Shown here piece by piece: positions 1 to 10,191 of a stretch of DNA of 44,397 nt (positions within the stretch are counted from its first letter, which is position 1; each line of letters begins with the position of its first letter). The DNA comes from Segatella oulorum JCM 14966. Its GTDB lineage: Bacteria > Bacteroidota > Bacteroidia > Bacteroidales > Bacteroidaceae. The position numbers and the translations under genes are program-made. The notes beneath the pieces were generated by a model. That model did no database searches, was not told where the DNA came from, and worked only from the letters and a program-made list of their open reading frames with translations. The stretch spans positions 1-44,397 of the forward strand of contig NZ_BAJQ01000019.1 of assembly GCF_000613785.1 (NCBI RefSeq). The letters run 5' to 3'.

Positions 1-21
1 TCCCTAAAAGACAACGAATAA
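1..21 (+). CDS. Possible 3' end of an upstream gene (perhaps nrfH)
   Basis: Frame 1 reads Ser-Leu-Lys-Asp-Asn-Glu and stops with TAA at 19-21, 42 bases before the nrfA ATG. In Bacteroidetes the gene before nrfA is usually nrfH, the tetraheme quinol dehydrogenase that feeds NrfA. Six residues cannot identify a protein, so this call rests on position alone. Confidence 0.3.
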   Translation, partial: SLKDNE

Positions 22-63
22 AGAGAAATACCATCATTTGTGAAATCTAAAAGTTTAAAGAAT

Positions 64-1560
64 ATGGCTAAGCAATTAAAAAAATGGCAAGGCTGGATGC
101 TGTTTGGCGGTTCCATGCTCATTGTGTTTGTTTTAGGGCTCCTCTGCTTTTCACTACTCGAACGAAGAGCTGAAGTGGCCAGTGTTTTCAACAATCGGCG
201 CGTGCCCATGACCGACTCGATTGTCTCACAGAACGAGAAGTTTAAAGAAGACTTTCCGCGCGAGTATGAAACGTGGGCGATGACGGCCGACACCACCTTC
301 AAGAGCATGTACAACGGTTCGCAAGAGCGCGATATCCTCAAAGCATTCCCCGATATTGTGATTATTTGGGCGGGCTATGCCTTCTCGCGCAACTACAACA
401 CGCCACGTGGCCATCGCCATGCCATTGAAGACCTTAGAAAGATTTTACGAACAGGAAATCCAGGTATCGACGGCGATGGTGATATTCAGCCTGGAACATG
501 CTGGACATGTAAAGGTCCTGATATACCACGCTTGATGCGCGAGAAAGGTATTGGGGCTTTCTATGGTGCAAAATGGAGTGACTGGGGACCCGAAGTGATG
601 AACACCGTGGGATGTTCTGACTGCCACGATGCACGCACGATGGATTTACGTCCCGCACGCCCGGCATTATATGAGGCATGGAAGCGTGCCGGTAAAGATG
701 TAAACAAGGCCAGCCATCAAGAGATGCGCTCATTAGTCTGCGCACAATGCCACACCGAATATTATTTTGAGAAAGATAACCATCAATACTTAAAGTTCCC
801 ACAAGACAAGGGACTTACTTGTGAAGCCGCCGAAGCCTATTACGACAGTATTGGCTTTTATGACTACATCCATCCACTGTCAAAGGCCAAAATCTTAAAA
901 GCGCAACATCCAGGTTACGAACTCTTCAAGCAAGGTATTCACGGGCAACGCGGGTTGAGTTGCGCCGATTGCCACATGCCTTATATGCAGGAAGGCGGCA
1001 TTAAATACACCGACCACCACGTGCAAAGTCCATTGGCCAAGATTGATCGCACCTGCCAAACCTGCCACCGGCAAGATGCAGAAACACTGCGACAGAATGT
1101 TTATGAACGGCAGAAGAAGGTTTATGACTTTGCTGTGAAGGTGAACCACGAGTTGGCTACAGCACATTTAGAAGCTGAGTTTGCTTGGAAGAAAGGTGCT
1201 ACACAACCCGAAATGGCAAAGGCACTCAACGACATCCGCAAGAGTCAATGGCGCTGGGACTACTCCTTAGCCAGCCACGGTGCAGCCTTCCATGCACCGC
1301 AAGAAGTGATGCGTCTCTTGGCCAACGCAATGGCCTATGCCAAGGATGCCCGCATTGAGATTGCCCGAGTAGTGGCGAAGCATGGCTTCACGGGCAACAT
1401 TCCGCTCCCCGACGTCTCGACCAAAGAGAAAGCACAGCGCTATATCGGTCTTGACATGCCTGCACTGAACAGCAAGAAGGAACGTTTCTTAAACACCATC
1501 GTTCCGCAATGGATTCAGAAAGCAAAGCAAAATAAACGCTTCATCACACAACCCATGTAA
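64..1560 (+). CDS. nrfA: Ammonia-forming cytochrome c nitrite reductase NrfA
   Basis: Pentaheme periplasmic enzyme that reduces nitrite to ammonium with six electrons. Five heme sites are visible, counted from the ATG at 64: CWTCK at residues 146-150, the family's active-site heme whose axial ligand is Lys, then CSDCH (184), CAQCH (226), CADCH (300) and CQTCH (331). The KAQHP segment matches the conserved calcium-site region, and CHTEYY after heme 3 carries the expected active-site Tyr. A membrane anchor lies near residues 10-30. The 498-residue length is normal. A GTG at 40 would add eight residues; the ATG is preferred because the protein then begins MAKQLKKWQGW, the usual start of Bacteroidetes NrfA. 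The next two genes are cytochrome c maturation factors, so this is a respiratory nitrite ammonification operon. Confidence 0.97.
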   Translation: MAKQLKKWQGWMLFGGSMLIVFVLGLLCFSLLERRAEVASVFNNRRVPMTDSIVSQNEKFKEDFPREYETWAMTADTTFKSMYNGSQERDILKAFPDIVIIWAGYAFSRNYNTPRGHRHAIEDLRKILRTGNPGIDGDGDIQPGTCWTCKGPDIPRLMREKGIGAFYGAKWSDWGPEVMNTVGCSDCHDARTMDLRPARPALYEAWKRAGKDVNKASHQEMRSLVCAQCHTEYYFEKDNHQYLKFPQDKGLTCEAAEAYYDSIGFYDYIHPLSKAKILKAQHPGYELFKQGIHGQRGLSCADCHMPYMQEGGIKYTDHHVQSPLAKIDRTCQTCHRQDAETLRQNVYERQKKVYDFAVKVNHELATAHLEAEFAWKKGATQPEMAKALNDIRKSQWRWDYSLASHGAAFHAPQEVMRLLANAMAYAKDARIEIARVVAKHGFTGNIPLPDVSTKEKAQRYIGLDMPALNSKKERFLNTIVPQWIQKAKQNKRFITQPM

Positions 1561-1583
1561 GGAGCACATCACTTAAAACAGAC

Positions 1584-1660
1584 TTGATAGCTATCTCTCT
1601 GCAGCCTTCGCCAAAAAAGCAGATCAATGTTGAGCATGGCAAGCAAGGGATAGCTATCAA
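1584..1660. repeat. 12-bp inverted repeat in the nrfA-resB gap
   Basis: TTGATAGCTATC at 1584-1595 and its exact reverse complement GATAGCTATCAA at 1649-1660. Each arm contains the self-palindrome GATAGCTATC, and the two centres lie 63 bp apart. The gap between nrfA and the next start (1561-1754) is long for an operon and holds no convincing gene. Possible roles are an operator pair or an RNA processing or stability hairpin; the sequence does not decide. Confidence 0.5.
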
Positions 1661-1754
1661 TTTTGCATGTCGAACTATCCTTTTACAAATAATCCTTTCA
1701 AGTAAAAATAACCCTATCTCGCACTTCTGCGAGCAAGAAAAGAACTATACCATC

Positions 1755-2726
1755 ATGTGGAATAAACCATGGACCATTCGTGAGGGGCTTGCTATAGGTG
1801 GAGGACTCATCATCATCGGCCAGTTGCTGCAATGCTTCACGGGCGGCATCGACTGGCAACTTTTTGCCTTTCCCGCCAACCTCATCACCCTCGGTTTCTA
1901 CTTATTAAGTCTCGGTGTGCTCTACGTTTTTCGCAAAAGGCTCTACGTTGTGCAATACTTTTGTACGCCGTCAGCCGCTGTAGCCGCCATTGGTTTCGCG
2001 TTGGTGCTCACCTTTATCATGGGCATCACTCGACAAGCGCCAGGCGTAAGCCCAGCCATCGACCCCATCGGCCTCTCGTACATGCTCACCTATTGGCCGT
2101 TCGTGCTCGTCTATCTCTGGCTCAGTAGCATCATAGCCTTGACAACACTCCATCAAATCAGTACTTTCCGCAAGCGTAAGCTCCCCAGTCTGGTGTGCCA
2201 CGTTGGACTGTTTATCGCGCTTGTGTGCGGCACATTAGGTTCTGCCGACCAACGCAACCTCAAGATGTACTGCCTTGCCGGACAACCCGAGTGGCGCGCC
2301 TTCGACGACCAAGGTAATGTGGTTGAATTGCCCTTAGCCATTGAGTTGCAGCGCTTCATCCTCGAAGAATATCCCGCCGAACTGCAAAAGGTGGGCATTG
2401 GCAAGGGTAAAACCAAACTTATGAAGATGCCATCGCCCAAACGCTATGCCAGTGAAGTGCACATCTACACCAAGGAAGGCGAAACGTTGGCCACCACCAT
2501 CGAGGTCAATAAGCCAGCACATCTCGCAGGTTGGAAAATCTATCAATACAGCTATGACGAGAGTATGGGTGCCACCCACCGCGTGAGCATCTTCCAACTT
2601 GTGGCCGACCCTTGGCTACCCTTCGTCTATCTTGGCATCGGGCTGCTACTCCTTGGCGCCGTGCTACTCTTTTTTAGTTTAGGAAAAACAAAAGATATCA
2701 CATCCTCAACACCAGAACAACCATGA
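1755..2726 (+). CDS. ResB-like cytochrome c biogenesis membrane protein
   Basis: Integral membrane protein of the System II (Ccs) cytochrome c maturation pathway, which delivers heme to apocytochromes outside the membrane. About four hydrophobic segments fill the first 120 residues. A periplasmic domain follows, and a last membrane segment lies near residues 288-312. At 323 residues it is short for ResB, as usual for the versions found beside Bacteroidetes nrf genes. The frame stays open back to a TTG at 1584, but the ATG at 1755 ([11 protein letters not shown]) is chosen because the extra 57 residues look like translated intergenic DNA. Its stop overlaps the next start as ATGA at 2723-2726, so it is probably coupled to CcsA. 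Confidence 0.85.
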   Translation: MWNKPWTIREGLAIGGGLIIIGQLLQCFTGGIDWQLFAFPANLITLGFYLLSLGVLYVFRKRLYVVQYFCTPSAAVAAIGFALVLTFIMGITRQAPGVSPAIDPIGLSYMLTYWPFVLVYLWLSSIIALTTLHQISTFRKRKLPSLVCHVGLFIALVCGTLGSADQRNLKMYCLAGQPEWRAFDDQGNVVELPLAIELQRFILEEYPAELQKVGIGKGKTKLMKMPSPKRYASEVHIYTKEGETLATTIEVNKPAHLAGWKIYQYSYDESMGATHRVSIFQLVADPWLPFVYLGIGLLLLGAVLLFFSLGKTKDITSSTPEQP

Positions 2727-3540
2727 TTTGGGAATATTTCATCTATTTCGCTATCGCTGCGATCCTCTTTTGGAGCATCGGAGCCTATTGTGCTTGGAAA
2801 TGCCAACAGCGTGGCGCCTACTTCTTTACCGCTATCGGCCTCACCATCTTCTTCGCCTACATCCTCCTCATGTGGCACACGCTTGAGCGTCCGCCTATGC
2901 GCACTATGGGCGAAACCCGTCTGTGGTATTCGTTCTTCCTCCCTCTGGCCGGTATCATTGTTTATGCGCGTAGCCGCTACCATTGGATATTGAGCTTCTC
3001 CACACTGTTGGCCAGCGTCTTTATAGGTATCAACCTATTGAAACCCGAAATCCACACCAAAGCCATGATGCCCGCCCTGCAGAGCCCGTGGTTTGCTCCC
3101 CATGTCATCGTTTACATGTTTGCCTACGCCCTCTTTGGTGCCGCCACCCTCATGGCCTTATTTCTGTTGTGGAAGATGCGCGGCAGTGACTCCACGACTC
3201 ATACCTCGGCAATTCCTATGGCAACCCCCATCACCCTCTCCAGCATCGACAATATGGTAGGCATGGGTTGGGCCTTTCTCACCATCGGCATGCTCTTCGG
3301 TGCGCTATGGGCCAAAGATGCTTGGGGCGACTATTGGGCTTGGGATCCCAAGGAGACTTGGGCGGCCATCACCTGGTTAGCTATTTGCTCTATATGCACC
3401 TGCGCCTCACGTCACGCGCTAATCCACGTCTGTCGCTGCGCCTGCTTCTCATCGCCTTCGTGTTGCTACAAATATGTTGGTGGGGCATCAACTATCTACC
3501 ATCTGCGCAAGGCATGAGCATCCACACCTACAACAGTTAG
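2723..3540 (+). CDS. ccsA: Cytochrome c biogenesis protein CcsA, frameshifted near 3380
   Basis: Heme exporter/ligase partner of the ResB-like protein. It is a multi-spanning protein with the family's tryptophan-rich signature [19 protein letters not shown], which binds heme. The frame that starts at 2723 loses the family pattern right after this motif. The next frame then supplies the expected C-terminus: YLLYMHLR, a last membrane helix ending GINYLP, and a terminal SIHTYNS stopping at 3540. One missing base near 3379-3386 (for example GCC read as GC) restores a 272-residue protein. Without repair, translation runs on to 3517 with an unrelated Cys-rich tail. The downstream gap (3541-3743) lies between convergent genes and shows no gene. 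Confidence 0.88.
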
Positions 3541-3743
3541 CCCATCCTGCCCCTTGCAAACAGTGTCTCGCATAGTCGAAGCACGATGTGAAGATGAAAT
3601 CGAATGCAAACGGACGCACGAGCTACCCCGCTGTGCACAAAAGATAGTGCCTCGTGCAGCCGATTCACCATCTGACGAAGGCAGATGATGCAGCACGTGA
3701 TGAAATGATTCCACCTTAGTCTGCAGGGGTACGCTCGCATACG

Positions 3744-4847
3744 TTAATTCCTCATTTTGAACCGGATGCATACTGGTTTGCGCAACCTAATGGTTTGCTT
3801 TATCGCGAGCAAACCTGTTTCGGCATCACGTGCAAACACCTGGATGCAGTTGCCGTCACGACAGGCACAAAGCAGATAGCGACCATTGGGTGTGAGAGCG
3901 AAGTTGCGTGGATGGAGCTCGGTGGATTGATAGCCCACCTTGCTGAGTTTACCCGTGCCGGCATCTACCTTAAAGATTGAAATGCCATCCGCTTTCAAGC
4001 GGTTGCTGGCATAAAGGTAACGGCCATCGGGCGAGAGATGTAAGTCAGCACCGCCACGTCCGCCCACACTGTCCGAGGCTATGGTTTGCAAACGCTCCAA
4101 GTGATACCCCTTCCATTTGAACACTGTCACGGCACCACCTAATTCGCTCATCACATAAACATAGCGTCCGTTGGGCGCAAAAGCTATGTGGCGCGGCGCT
4201 TCACCCTGAGGAAGACGGCCGGCCACGCCCAAAGGCTTAAGCGATGCGGATGAGGTTGGTTTGAAACATAACAACTGGTCGGCGCTGAAATCGGTAGCAT
4301 AAACGTAGCCATTCGGCGCAAAGCGTGCGGCATGCACATGAGCTGTGTTTTGCGGAGCGGCAGCATGGGCGTTGGCATGTCCTGCAAACCGATAGCGACA
4401 CGACCCAATCAGACCATTGCGCAGCACGGGAAACACGCTCATCGTGCCACCAGAATAATTGGCTGTGAGCACCATGCGCCCGTTAGTTTCCACAAAACAT
4501 GGATCTTCTCCGCCCGTGAGCTGACGATTGAGCAATCTCATCCGGCCCGTGGTCTCATTCAGGCTCACGGTGCAAACAGCCGCATGATTGTCGTTGGTCT
4601 CACTCACCACATACAGCAGGTGCGGCCGATGCGCAAAGGTGAGATACGAAGGGTTGGTCATAGACAGCGAATCGAGTAGCATGGTCTCTCCTGTCTGCTG
4701 ATTAAACATGAAGCTGTAAAGTCCTGTACTGCCTGTGTCTGTATAGGTACCCACTACCATGGTGAGTCCATCGCCCGCCCACATTGACAGCGAAAAAGTA
4801 AATGCCGAGCATAGCAGCATTTGCATCCGTTTGCTAAAATTCATCAT
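3744..4847 (-). CDS. Secreted lactonase-family beta-propeller (6-phosphogluconolactonase-like)
   Basis: A 367-residue protein of the 3-carboxymuconate cyclase/YbhE-type lactonase family. Propeller-repeat landmarks are VGTYTDTGSTGLYSF near the N-terminus, NPSYLTF, GEDPCF, LTANYSGGTMSVF, PRHIAFAPNGRYVYV and LHLSPDGRYLYASNR. A signal peptide (about residues 1-24, Met-Met start) predicts export, which is common for Bacteroidetes members and makes a pentose-phosphate role uncertain. It is a single gene divergent from the TonB receptor gene at 5031. The family assignment is firm; the substrate is not known. Confidence 0.88.
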   Translation of the reverse strand: MMNFSKRMQMLLCSAFTFSLSMWAGDGLTMVVGTYTDTGSTGLYSFMFNQQTGETMLLDSLSMTNPSYLTFAHRPHLLYVVSETNDNHAAVCTVSLNETTGRMRLLNRQLTGGEDPCFVETNGRMVLTANYSGGTMSVFPVLRNGLIGSCRYRFAGHANAHAAAPQNTAHVHAARFAPNGYVYATDFSADQLLCFKPTSSASLKPLGVAGRLPQGEAPRHIAFAPNGRYVYVMSELGGAVTVFKWKGYHLERLQTIASDSVGGRGGADLHLSPDGRYLYASNRLKADGISIFKVDAGTGKLSKVGYQSTELHPRNFALTPNGRYLLCACRDGNCIQVFARDAETGLLAIKQTIRLRKPVCIRFKMRN

Positions 4848-4984
4848 TGTTTGTCACTAATTAAGTTCATTTTACGTTGCAATATTCGCAATTATTTCTG
4901 AGAAAAGCAAACATTTTAGTTACCGTCTTACTTGCCATCCACAAAAAACCACTGCAACCCACGCCCCCATTCAAATTAATTTTA

Positions 4985-4992
4985 TATATTTG
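4985..4992 (+). promoter_or_regulatory. Probable -7 box for the TonB receptor gene
   Basis: TATATTTG fits the Bacteroidetes -7 consensus TAnnTTTG, 38 bases before the ATG at 5031. No clear TTTG -33 box lies 19-21 bases upstream, so this is only half supported. Confidence 0.45.
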
Positions 4993-5030
4993 CACAACAA
5001 TAATTTATTCATTCAATTTACCATTTATCT

Positions 5031-7559
5031 ATGCAAAAGAAGCTCCCACTAATGGTGCTCGCGGTGTGTTGTTCCACCCTCGCGTCGGCACAGAGCAACC
5101 AAACGCAGCAAACGGCAAAGTCATTAGACGAAAACGCTTTTACCTTCACCGAGGCACAGTTGGGCGAAGACGACAACATGAGCCAAAACGTAACCATCCT
5201 CAATTCAACTACCAACGCCTACGCCAACGAAGTGGGCTTTCTATTCTCGCCCATGAGGTTTCGCTATCGTGCCTTTAACCAAAAGTACAACGAGATTTTC
5301 ATCAATGGTGCGCCCGTAAATGATGTTGAACGCGGCCAGTTTGCTTTCTCTTCCATCGGCGGTCTGAACCAGCAAACACGCAATGTCGACTTCTCACTTC
5401 CGTTCGAAGCCAATAATTATGGTATGACTGCCATGCTGGTAGTAACAATTACAACTTCCGCAGCGGCAGCATGTCCACAGGACAGCGCATCAGCCTTGCC
5501 GGTGCCAACCGCAACTACACGCTGCGTGGCATGTACACCTATAACAGTGGCTTCAACGATAAGGGGTGGGCTTTCAGTGCTGGCCTCACCTATCGTTGGG
5601 CTAATCGCGGCTATGTGGAAGGCACGTTCTACAATGCCCTTTCTTATTTCCTCGGTGTTCAGAAGCTCATGGGCAACCACAGTCTGAGCTTTGCTACATG
5701 GGGCAACCCCACTGAGCGTGGCGCACAGGGTGCAGCTACCGATGAGAGCTTTTGGATTGCCAACAACAACCAATACAACCCCTATTGGGGCTACCAAAAT
5801 GGCAAACGCCGTAACTCTCGCGTGGTGAACGACTTTGCGCCAACTGCGCTACTCACATGGGATTGGAACATCAACAATGCCTCGAAGCTTACCACCACGC
5901 TGCTCGGGAAATATAGCCTTTACAAGAGCACCAAGCTCAATTATAACAACGCCGACAACCCACAACCCGACTACTACAAGCTGCTGCCCAGTAATTTCTA
6001 TGATGTGTGGGGCAAGAACAGCCACGCACAAACTGCACAGAACTTGGCCGACTGGAAGCTGGCCTACGAGTGGTTGTCAAGCGACAAAGCTCACCGCCAA
6101 ATCAACTGGGATCAGCTCTATGCTGCCAATCGCAACGCCAACCAGCAAGGTGGCGATGCCATGTACTACGTGCAAGCACGCTATAACAATAATCTTTATT
6201 TCACGTTGGCTTCAACCCTGACAAAGCACTTCACCGCCAAAAGCACGCTAAACATCGGCGTCACAGCTGCTGCCAACAAGGGGTTCCACTATCAAACGAT
6301 GGACGATTTGCTTGGTGCCAACAGTTTCCACAATATCAATAACTACGCCATCGGCACCTATGCAGCCAACTCGTCGGCCGTACAATACGACTTAAATCGC
6401 ATGAACGCACAGGTGAAAGAGGGCGATCGCTTCGGCTATGACTACACCATCAATGTCGTTCGCGGCAACGCATGGGCCAGCTACACCGAAACTTTCCGCA
6501 ACATTCACTATAGCGTGGCTGGGAAAATTGGCTACGATGGCATGAACCGCGACGGTAAAATGCGCAACGGTTTGTTTGCCAACAATTCGTTTGGTAAGAG
6601 CAAAACGGCTAATTTCCTCAGCGGTGGTGGCAAGACAGCTGCATCGATTGACCTGAGTCATGGCCATGTGTTCTCGTTGGGATTGGGCTTAGAAAGCAAG
6701 GCCCCCACTGCCTATGTGGCCTTCCAAGCGGCCGAAATGAACAACGATTTTGTGCGCGATTTGAAGAACGAACTCATCTTCAGCAGTGAGGCTTCCTATC
6801 AATACAGCACCTCATGGTTGCATGCTAATCTCAATGCTTATTATAGCTACGTGGGGCATGCCACAGAATGGGCGTGCTTTTATTTCGACGATATCAATTC
6901 GTTCTCCTACAATGCTCTCAGCAATCTGAAGAAAGCTTATTATGGTGTGGAACTCGGTTTGCGCTTCAAACTCACATCCTACCTCGACCTAAAAGCTATC
7001 GGAACGCTCAGCGAAGCGAAAAACATGAGCAACGCCCACGTGCGCTACCTCAACTCTACGCAAGGGGTTTACAATGACGATGAAGCATTGGTGAAGGGCA
7101 TGCGTGAGAGTGGAACACCTCTTACTGCAGCCAACTTAGGACTTAGTTTCCATCAAGGCGGCTGGTTTATCGACCTCAACGGCAACTACTACGACCGCAT
7201 CTATCTGCTACTCACCCTACTATCGCTATGCGTCGGCACTCCAAAAGATTGGTTCCATTGATGACAAGGGCAACTATAGCGTTTCACCACAGGATAAAGG
7301 CCATGGTGGATTTATGCTCGACGCCAGCATTGGCAAGAGCATTCGCCTGAAGAAAGGTTCGCTCTCCATCAACCTCATGGTGACTAACCTGCTCAATAAC
7401 CAAAAGATTGTAACAGGCGGTTACGAGCAGAGCCGCAGCGACTATTCCATTAAAAACGATGGGAGCACCAGCAGCCGCACTTACAGTTTCTCACGCAATC
7501 CGAAGAAATACTATGCCTATGGTATGAACGGCATGTTGCAAGTAGCTTATAAATTCTAA
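5031..7559 (+). CDS. TonB-dependent outer-membrane receptor, two frameshifts
   Basis: Outer-membrane beta-barrel receptor with a signal peptide (MQKKLPLMVLAVCCSTLASA) and a short plug region containing MRFRYRAFNQKYNEIFINGAP and VERGQFAFSSIGGLNQQTRN, followed by a long aromatic-rich barrel ending in Phe (QVAYKF). It has no CarboxypepD-like or SusC-type N-terminal extension. Two breaks are seen. Near 5435 a base is lost: GGGT read as GGT restores LGSNNYNFRSGS. Near 7209 the shift has the opposite sense: after DRIYL the correct frame continues YSPYYRYASALQKIGSIDD. With both repaired the protein has about 842 residues. It leads a cluster with DUF5689, OB-fold and nuclease lipoproteins, which suggests uptake or processing of nucleic acid or nucleotides; that substrate is inferred from neighbours only. 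Confidence 0.87.
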
Positions 7560-7575
7560 TTCAAACAACCCGAAT

Positions 7576-8415
7576 ATGAAGCATTTAAAACATATCCTTC
7601 TGGCATGCGCTGGTCTACTGATGACCAGTTGCATGAATGGTGATTGGGATTCTGTCGACACTCACTACACACGTGGTAACAGTGCTATCACCGAAACCCA
7701 TGTCATCTCCATTGCACAACTCAAGAGCAATTACGCAACACAGTTGGCACAACCCTATGGCATGGCCGAGATTACCGACGACATTCAGATCAAAGGCTAC
7801 GTCACAGCCAACGATAATGGCGGTAATGTGTTCAGCCAAATCGGTCTGCAAGACGCTACCGACGCCATCATCATTGCCATCGGCGACAACGGTATCTATG
7901 GCTATCTGCCCGTGGGTACCGAGATTTTGGTCAATCTTAAGGGTCTTTATATCGGTAACTATTCCTATCAAACGCAGGTCGGGACACCTTACACGGACAA
8001 CAAGGGGAAGGAATCAGTGAACCGTATGTCGAAAATCCGTTGGTATCAGCATTTCAACTACACCAACAACACCATTGCAGTCACACCCTTGGAGTTTGAT
8101 AAAACCAAACTTACTGATGCAAACTATCTCGCCAAAAACGCCGGCAGACTGATGACTATCAAGAATGTGGCTTTCCAACAAGCCGGCACGAAAGACTATG
8201 CCAACCGTACCGATGTAGTCAACAACAACGCCTGTGAGCGTGCTTTGGTGGGCCTCAACGAAAATAATATTGTTGTACGCACCAGCATCTATGCCGACTT
8301 TGCGGCTGACAAGCTGCCCACCGGCAATGTAAACATCACAGGACTCTTCACACGTTATAACAACAAATGGCAGATTGTCATTCGCCAAGCCAGCGATATC
8401 GAAGCTGCCCACTAA
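7576..8415 (+). CDS. DUF5689-type surface lipoprotein
   Basis: A 279-residue lipoprotein with a type II signal ending LLMTSC (lipidated Cys at residue 19). The body resembles DUF5689 proteins encoded next to this class of TonB receptor. It contains an OB-fold-like stretch with IQIKGYVTANDNGGNVF, then VGTEILVNLKGLYIGNY and a later LMTIKNVAFQ segment. It starts 16 bases after the receptor stop and 29 bases before the next lipoprotein, so the three are one operon. It is probably the ligand-binding partner of the receptor. The ligand is unknown. Confidence 0.8.
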   Translation: MKHLKHILLACAGLLMTSCMNGDWDSVDTHYTRGNSAITETHVISIAQLKSNYATQLAQPYGMAEITDDIQIKGYVTANDNGGNVFSQIGLQDATDAIIIAIGDNGIYGYLPVGTEILVNLKGLYIGNYSYQTQVGTPYTDNKGKESVNRMSKIRWYQHFNYTNNTIAVTPLEFDKTKLTDANYLAKNAGRLMTIKNVAFQQAGTKDYANRTDVVNNNACERALVGLNENNIVVRTSIYADFAADKLPTGNVNITGLFTRYNNKWQIVIRQASDIEAAH

Positions 8416-8444
8416 GAAAGATATACAATTTAAATACAAACAAA

Positions 8445-9803
8445 ATGAAAAAGATTATCAACGCATTATTTCTTTTGGCCATAGGCGTTATGACATTCAG
8501 CAGTTGCAGCGATGTGCCCGCCCCCTATGACACGCCCAACCAAAACGACAACAATCCAACAAAGCCCGTGACAGCCGAGCCTGCTGGTAGCGGAACCAAA
8601 ATCGATCCCTACAATGTGGCAGCTGCCATCAAACTTTTGAAGGAACAACCGGCCGACCAAGAGACGGCACCAATGTATGTAAAAGGTGTGATTGCCGAAA
8701 TCAAGAAGGTTGATACGGGCATCTATGGTAACGCCGATTACTACATCATTGACAAGGACTATCCTAACCACAAGCTCAAAATCTTCCAGAGCAAGTTTCT
8801 TGCCAATGCAAAGTTTACAGCAGCCAATCAAATTAAGGTAGGTGATGTAGTCGTTATTTATGGTCCATTTGTTAACTATCAAGGCAACACACCCGAGACG
8901 GTTGGCAAAAGTGCTACTTATATTTACGATCTCAATGAACAAGGTGGTGGAACGGTTACGCCGCCAACACCCAGCACACCCGCCAACACCGAGGCTACAG
9001 CTTACACGGTTACACAAGCCATCAACTTGATTACCAATAATCAAGCGCCCAAGGCCGAGGTCTATGTAAAGGGTATCATTAGCAAGGCTCCTACCTACAA
9101 CGCTACCTACAAGAGCCTCACCTACTACATCTCTGACGATGGAACAACCACCAACGAGCTGCAAATCTTCTCGGGTAAGAGTTTCAATGGTGCCGATTTC
9201 ACTGCTGCCAATGAATTGCAAGTGGGACAAACTGTTGTCGTGCTCGGCGTAATCAAAGCCTACACCAACAATACAACCCACGTAACCATCAACGAAATGG
9301 ATAAGAACAACAAACTTATTTCGGTGAACGGCGGCACACAACTCATTCCTGGTACAACACCTCCCCCAACACCTCCTACTCCATCAACGGGAACAGAGGT
9401 TACAGCTGCAAGCTTTGGCATAGCCAATAGCAAAGAGTTTGGTACACAAACAATGTCCGATGGTACCACCATTACCACAGCAAAAGGCTCTAACAACAGC
9501 GCTCCTAAGTTTTATAGTGCTGGTGGCGGAACCATTCGCATGTATCCTGGCAACACCATTTCTTTCAATGCTGGCAGCAAGCAAATTGCTTCTATCACAC
9601 TTTTCTGCGATGAATATAAAGGCGACAAATACACTGCCAGTGGCAATCTCGGAACAACATCCGGAACCGTTGCACTCAACGGTCTCAAATATACCATCAT
9701 CGGTATCAATGCTGCTACTGTAACATTCACTAATAACGCCACAGGCTCAGGTGCTCCATCGCAACTTCGTATTAAGAAGTTTGTCATCACCTACGCCAAT
9801 TAA
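8445..9803 (+). CDS. Lipoprotein with two tandem OB-fold-like domains
   Basis: A 452-residue lipoprotein (signal ending TFSSC, Cys 21). Two homologous domains of about 110 residues share the pattern AxxLI..QxA..VYVKGxI...YYIxDD...LQIF..K...F..ANxxxVGxxVVxxG. Pro-Thr-rich linkers (TPPTPSTPAN, TPPPTPPTPSTG) join them to a C-terminal Ser/Thr/Gly-rich beta domain. The layout matches Bacteroidetes lipoproteins annotated as OB-fold nucleic-acid binding. The frame extends back to 8367, but that start would overlap the upstream gene; the ATG at 8445 places a clean signal peptide first. The context (DUF5689, TonB receptor, nuclease) suggests holding nucleic acid or a related polymer at the cell surface. 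That is inference. Confidence 0.75.
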   Translation: MKKIINALFLLAIGVMTFSSCSDVPAPYDTPNQNDNNPTKPVTAEPAGSGTKIDPYNVAAAIKLLKEQPADQETAPMYVKGVIAEIKKVDTGIYGNADYYIIDKDYPNHKLKIFQSKFLANAKFTAANQIKVGDVVVIYGPFVNYQGNTPETVGKSATYIYDLNEQGGGTVTPPTPSTPANTEATAYTVTQAINLITNNQAPKAEVYVKGIISKAPTYNATYKSLTYYISDDGTTTNELQIFSGKSFNGADFTAANELQVGQTVVVLGVIKAYTNNTTHVTINEMDKNNKLISVNGGTQLIPGTTPPPTPPTPSTGTEVTAASFGIANSKEFGTQTMSDGTTITTAKGSNNSAPKFYSAGGGTIRMYPGNTISFNAGSKQIASITLFCDEYKGDKYTASGNLGTTSGTVALNGLKYTIIGINAATVTFTNNATGSGAPSQLRIKKFVITYAN

Positions 9804-9827
9804 GCATTTAAAAACGTTTTAAATAAA

Positions 9828-9866
9828 TTTGGCAGGCTGCAAAGATTTCATTAACTTTGCAGCCTG
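9828..9866 (+). promoter_or_regulatory. rpmE2 promoter inside a perfect 12-bp dyad
   Basis: A TTTG -33 box at 9828-9831 and a TAACTTTG -7 box at 9852-9859 with 20-bp spacing match the Bacteroidetes promoter. CAGGCTGCAAAG (9833-9844) and CTTTGCAGCCTG (9855-9866) form a perfect 12-bp inverted repeat around a 10-nt loop; its right arm covers the -7 box and the likely start of transcription. It could be an operator, or act as a hairpin ending the lipoprotein operon upstream. Confidence 0.72.
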
Positions 9867-9907
9867 TTAGCGTAGTAACAATTTTATAAATTATAATCAT
9901 CAACGAA

Positions 9908-10159
9908 ATGAAAAAAGGTATTCACCCAGAAAACTATCGCCCCGTCGTATTCAAAGATATGTCCAACGGCGATATGTTCCTTACAAAATCTACAGCAAGA
10001 ACCAATGATACTGTAGAATTTGAAGGCGAGACTTACCCCGTGGTAAAGATTGAAATCTCAAGCACTTCTCACCCCTTCTACACCGGTAAGAGCAAGCTTG
10101 TTGACTCAGCTGGTCGCGTTGACCGCTTCATGAACCGTTACGGTAAGTTGAAAAAGTAA
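9908..10159 (+). CDS. rpmE2: 50S ribosomal protein L31 type B
   Basis: An 83-residue protein starting [20 protein letters not shown], with [20 protein letters not shown] and [10 protein letters not shown] at the C-terminus, characteristic of type B L31. It lacks the zinc-binding cysteine set of type A. Type B L31 is often the zinc-independent form, in some bacteria controlled by zinc starvation; control here is not shown. It has its own promoter and a strong terminator, so it is a single-gene unit placed inside the nucleic-acid lipoprotein cluster. Confidence 0.97.
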   Translation: MKKGIHPENYRPVVFKDMSNGDMFLTKSTARTNDTVEFEGETYPVVKIEISSTSHPFYTGKSKLVDSAGRVDRFMNRYGKLKK

Positions 10160-10191
10160 ATATATCTTTTGCAAAGAATATATTCCATTTA

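Noticed and set aside
3370..3390. Programmed ribosomal frameshifting as the cause of the broken genes
   Set aside because: Ten sites in unrelated genes have no common slippery heptamer or downstream structure, and single-base homopolymer loss explains nearly all of them.
8466..9341. 291-codon minus-strand frame opposite the OB-fold lipoprotein
   Set aside because: The plus strand has a clear signal peptide, domain repeats and operon position. The antisense frame is a shadow, like others opposite sstT, SusC and murF/alr.
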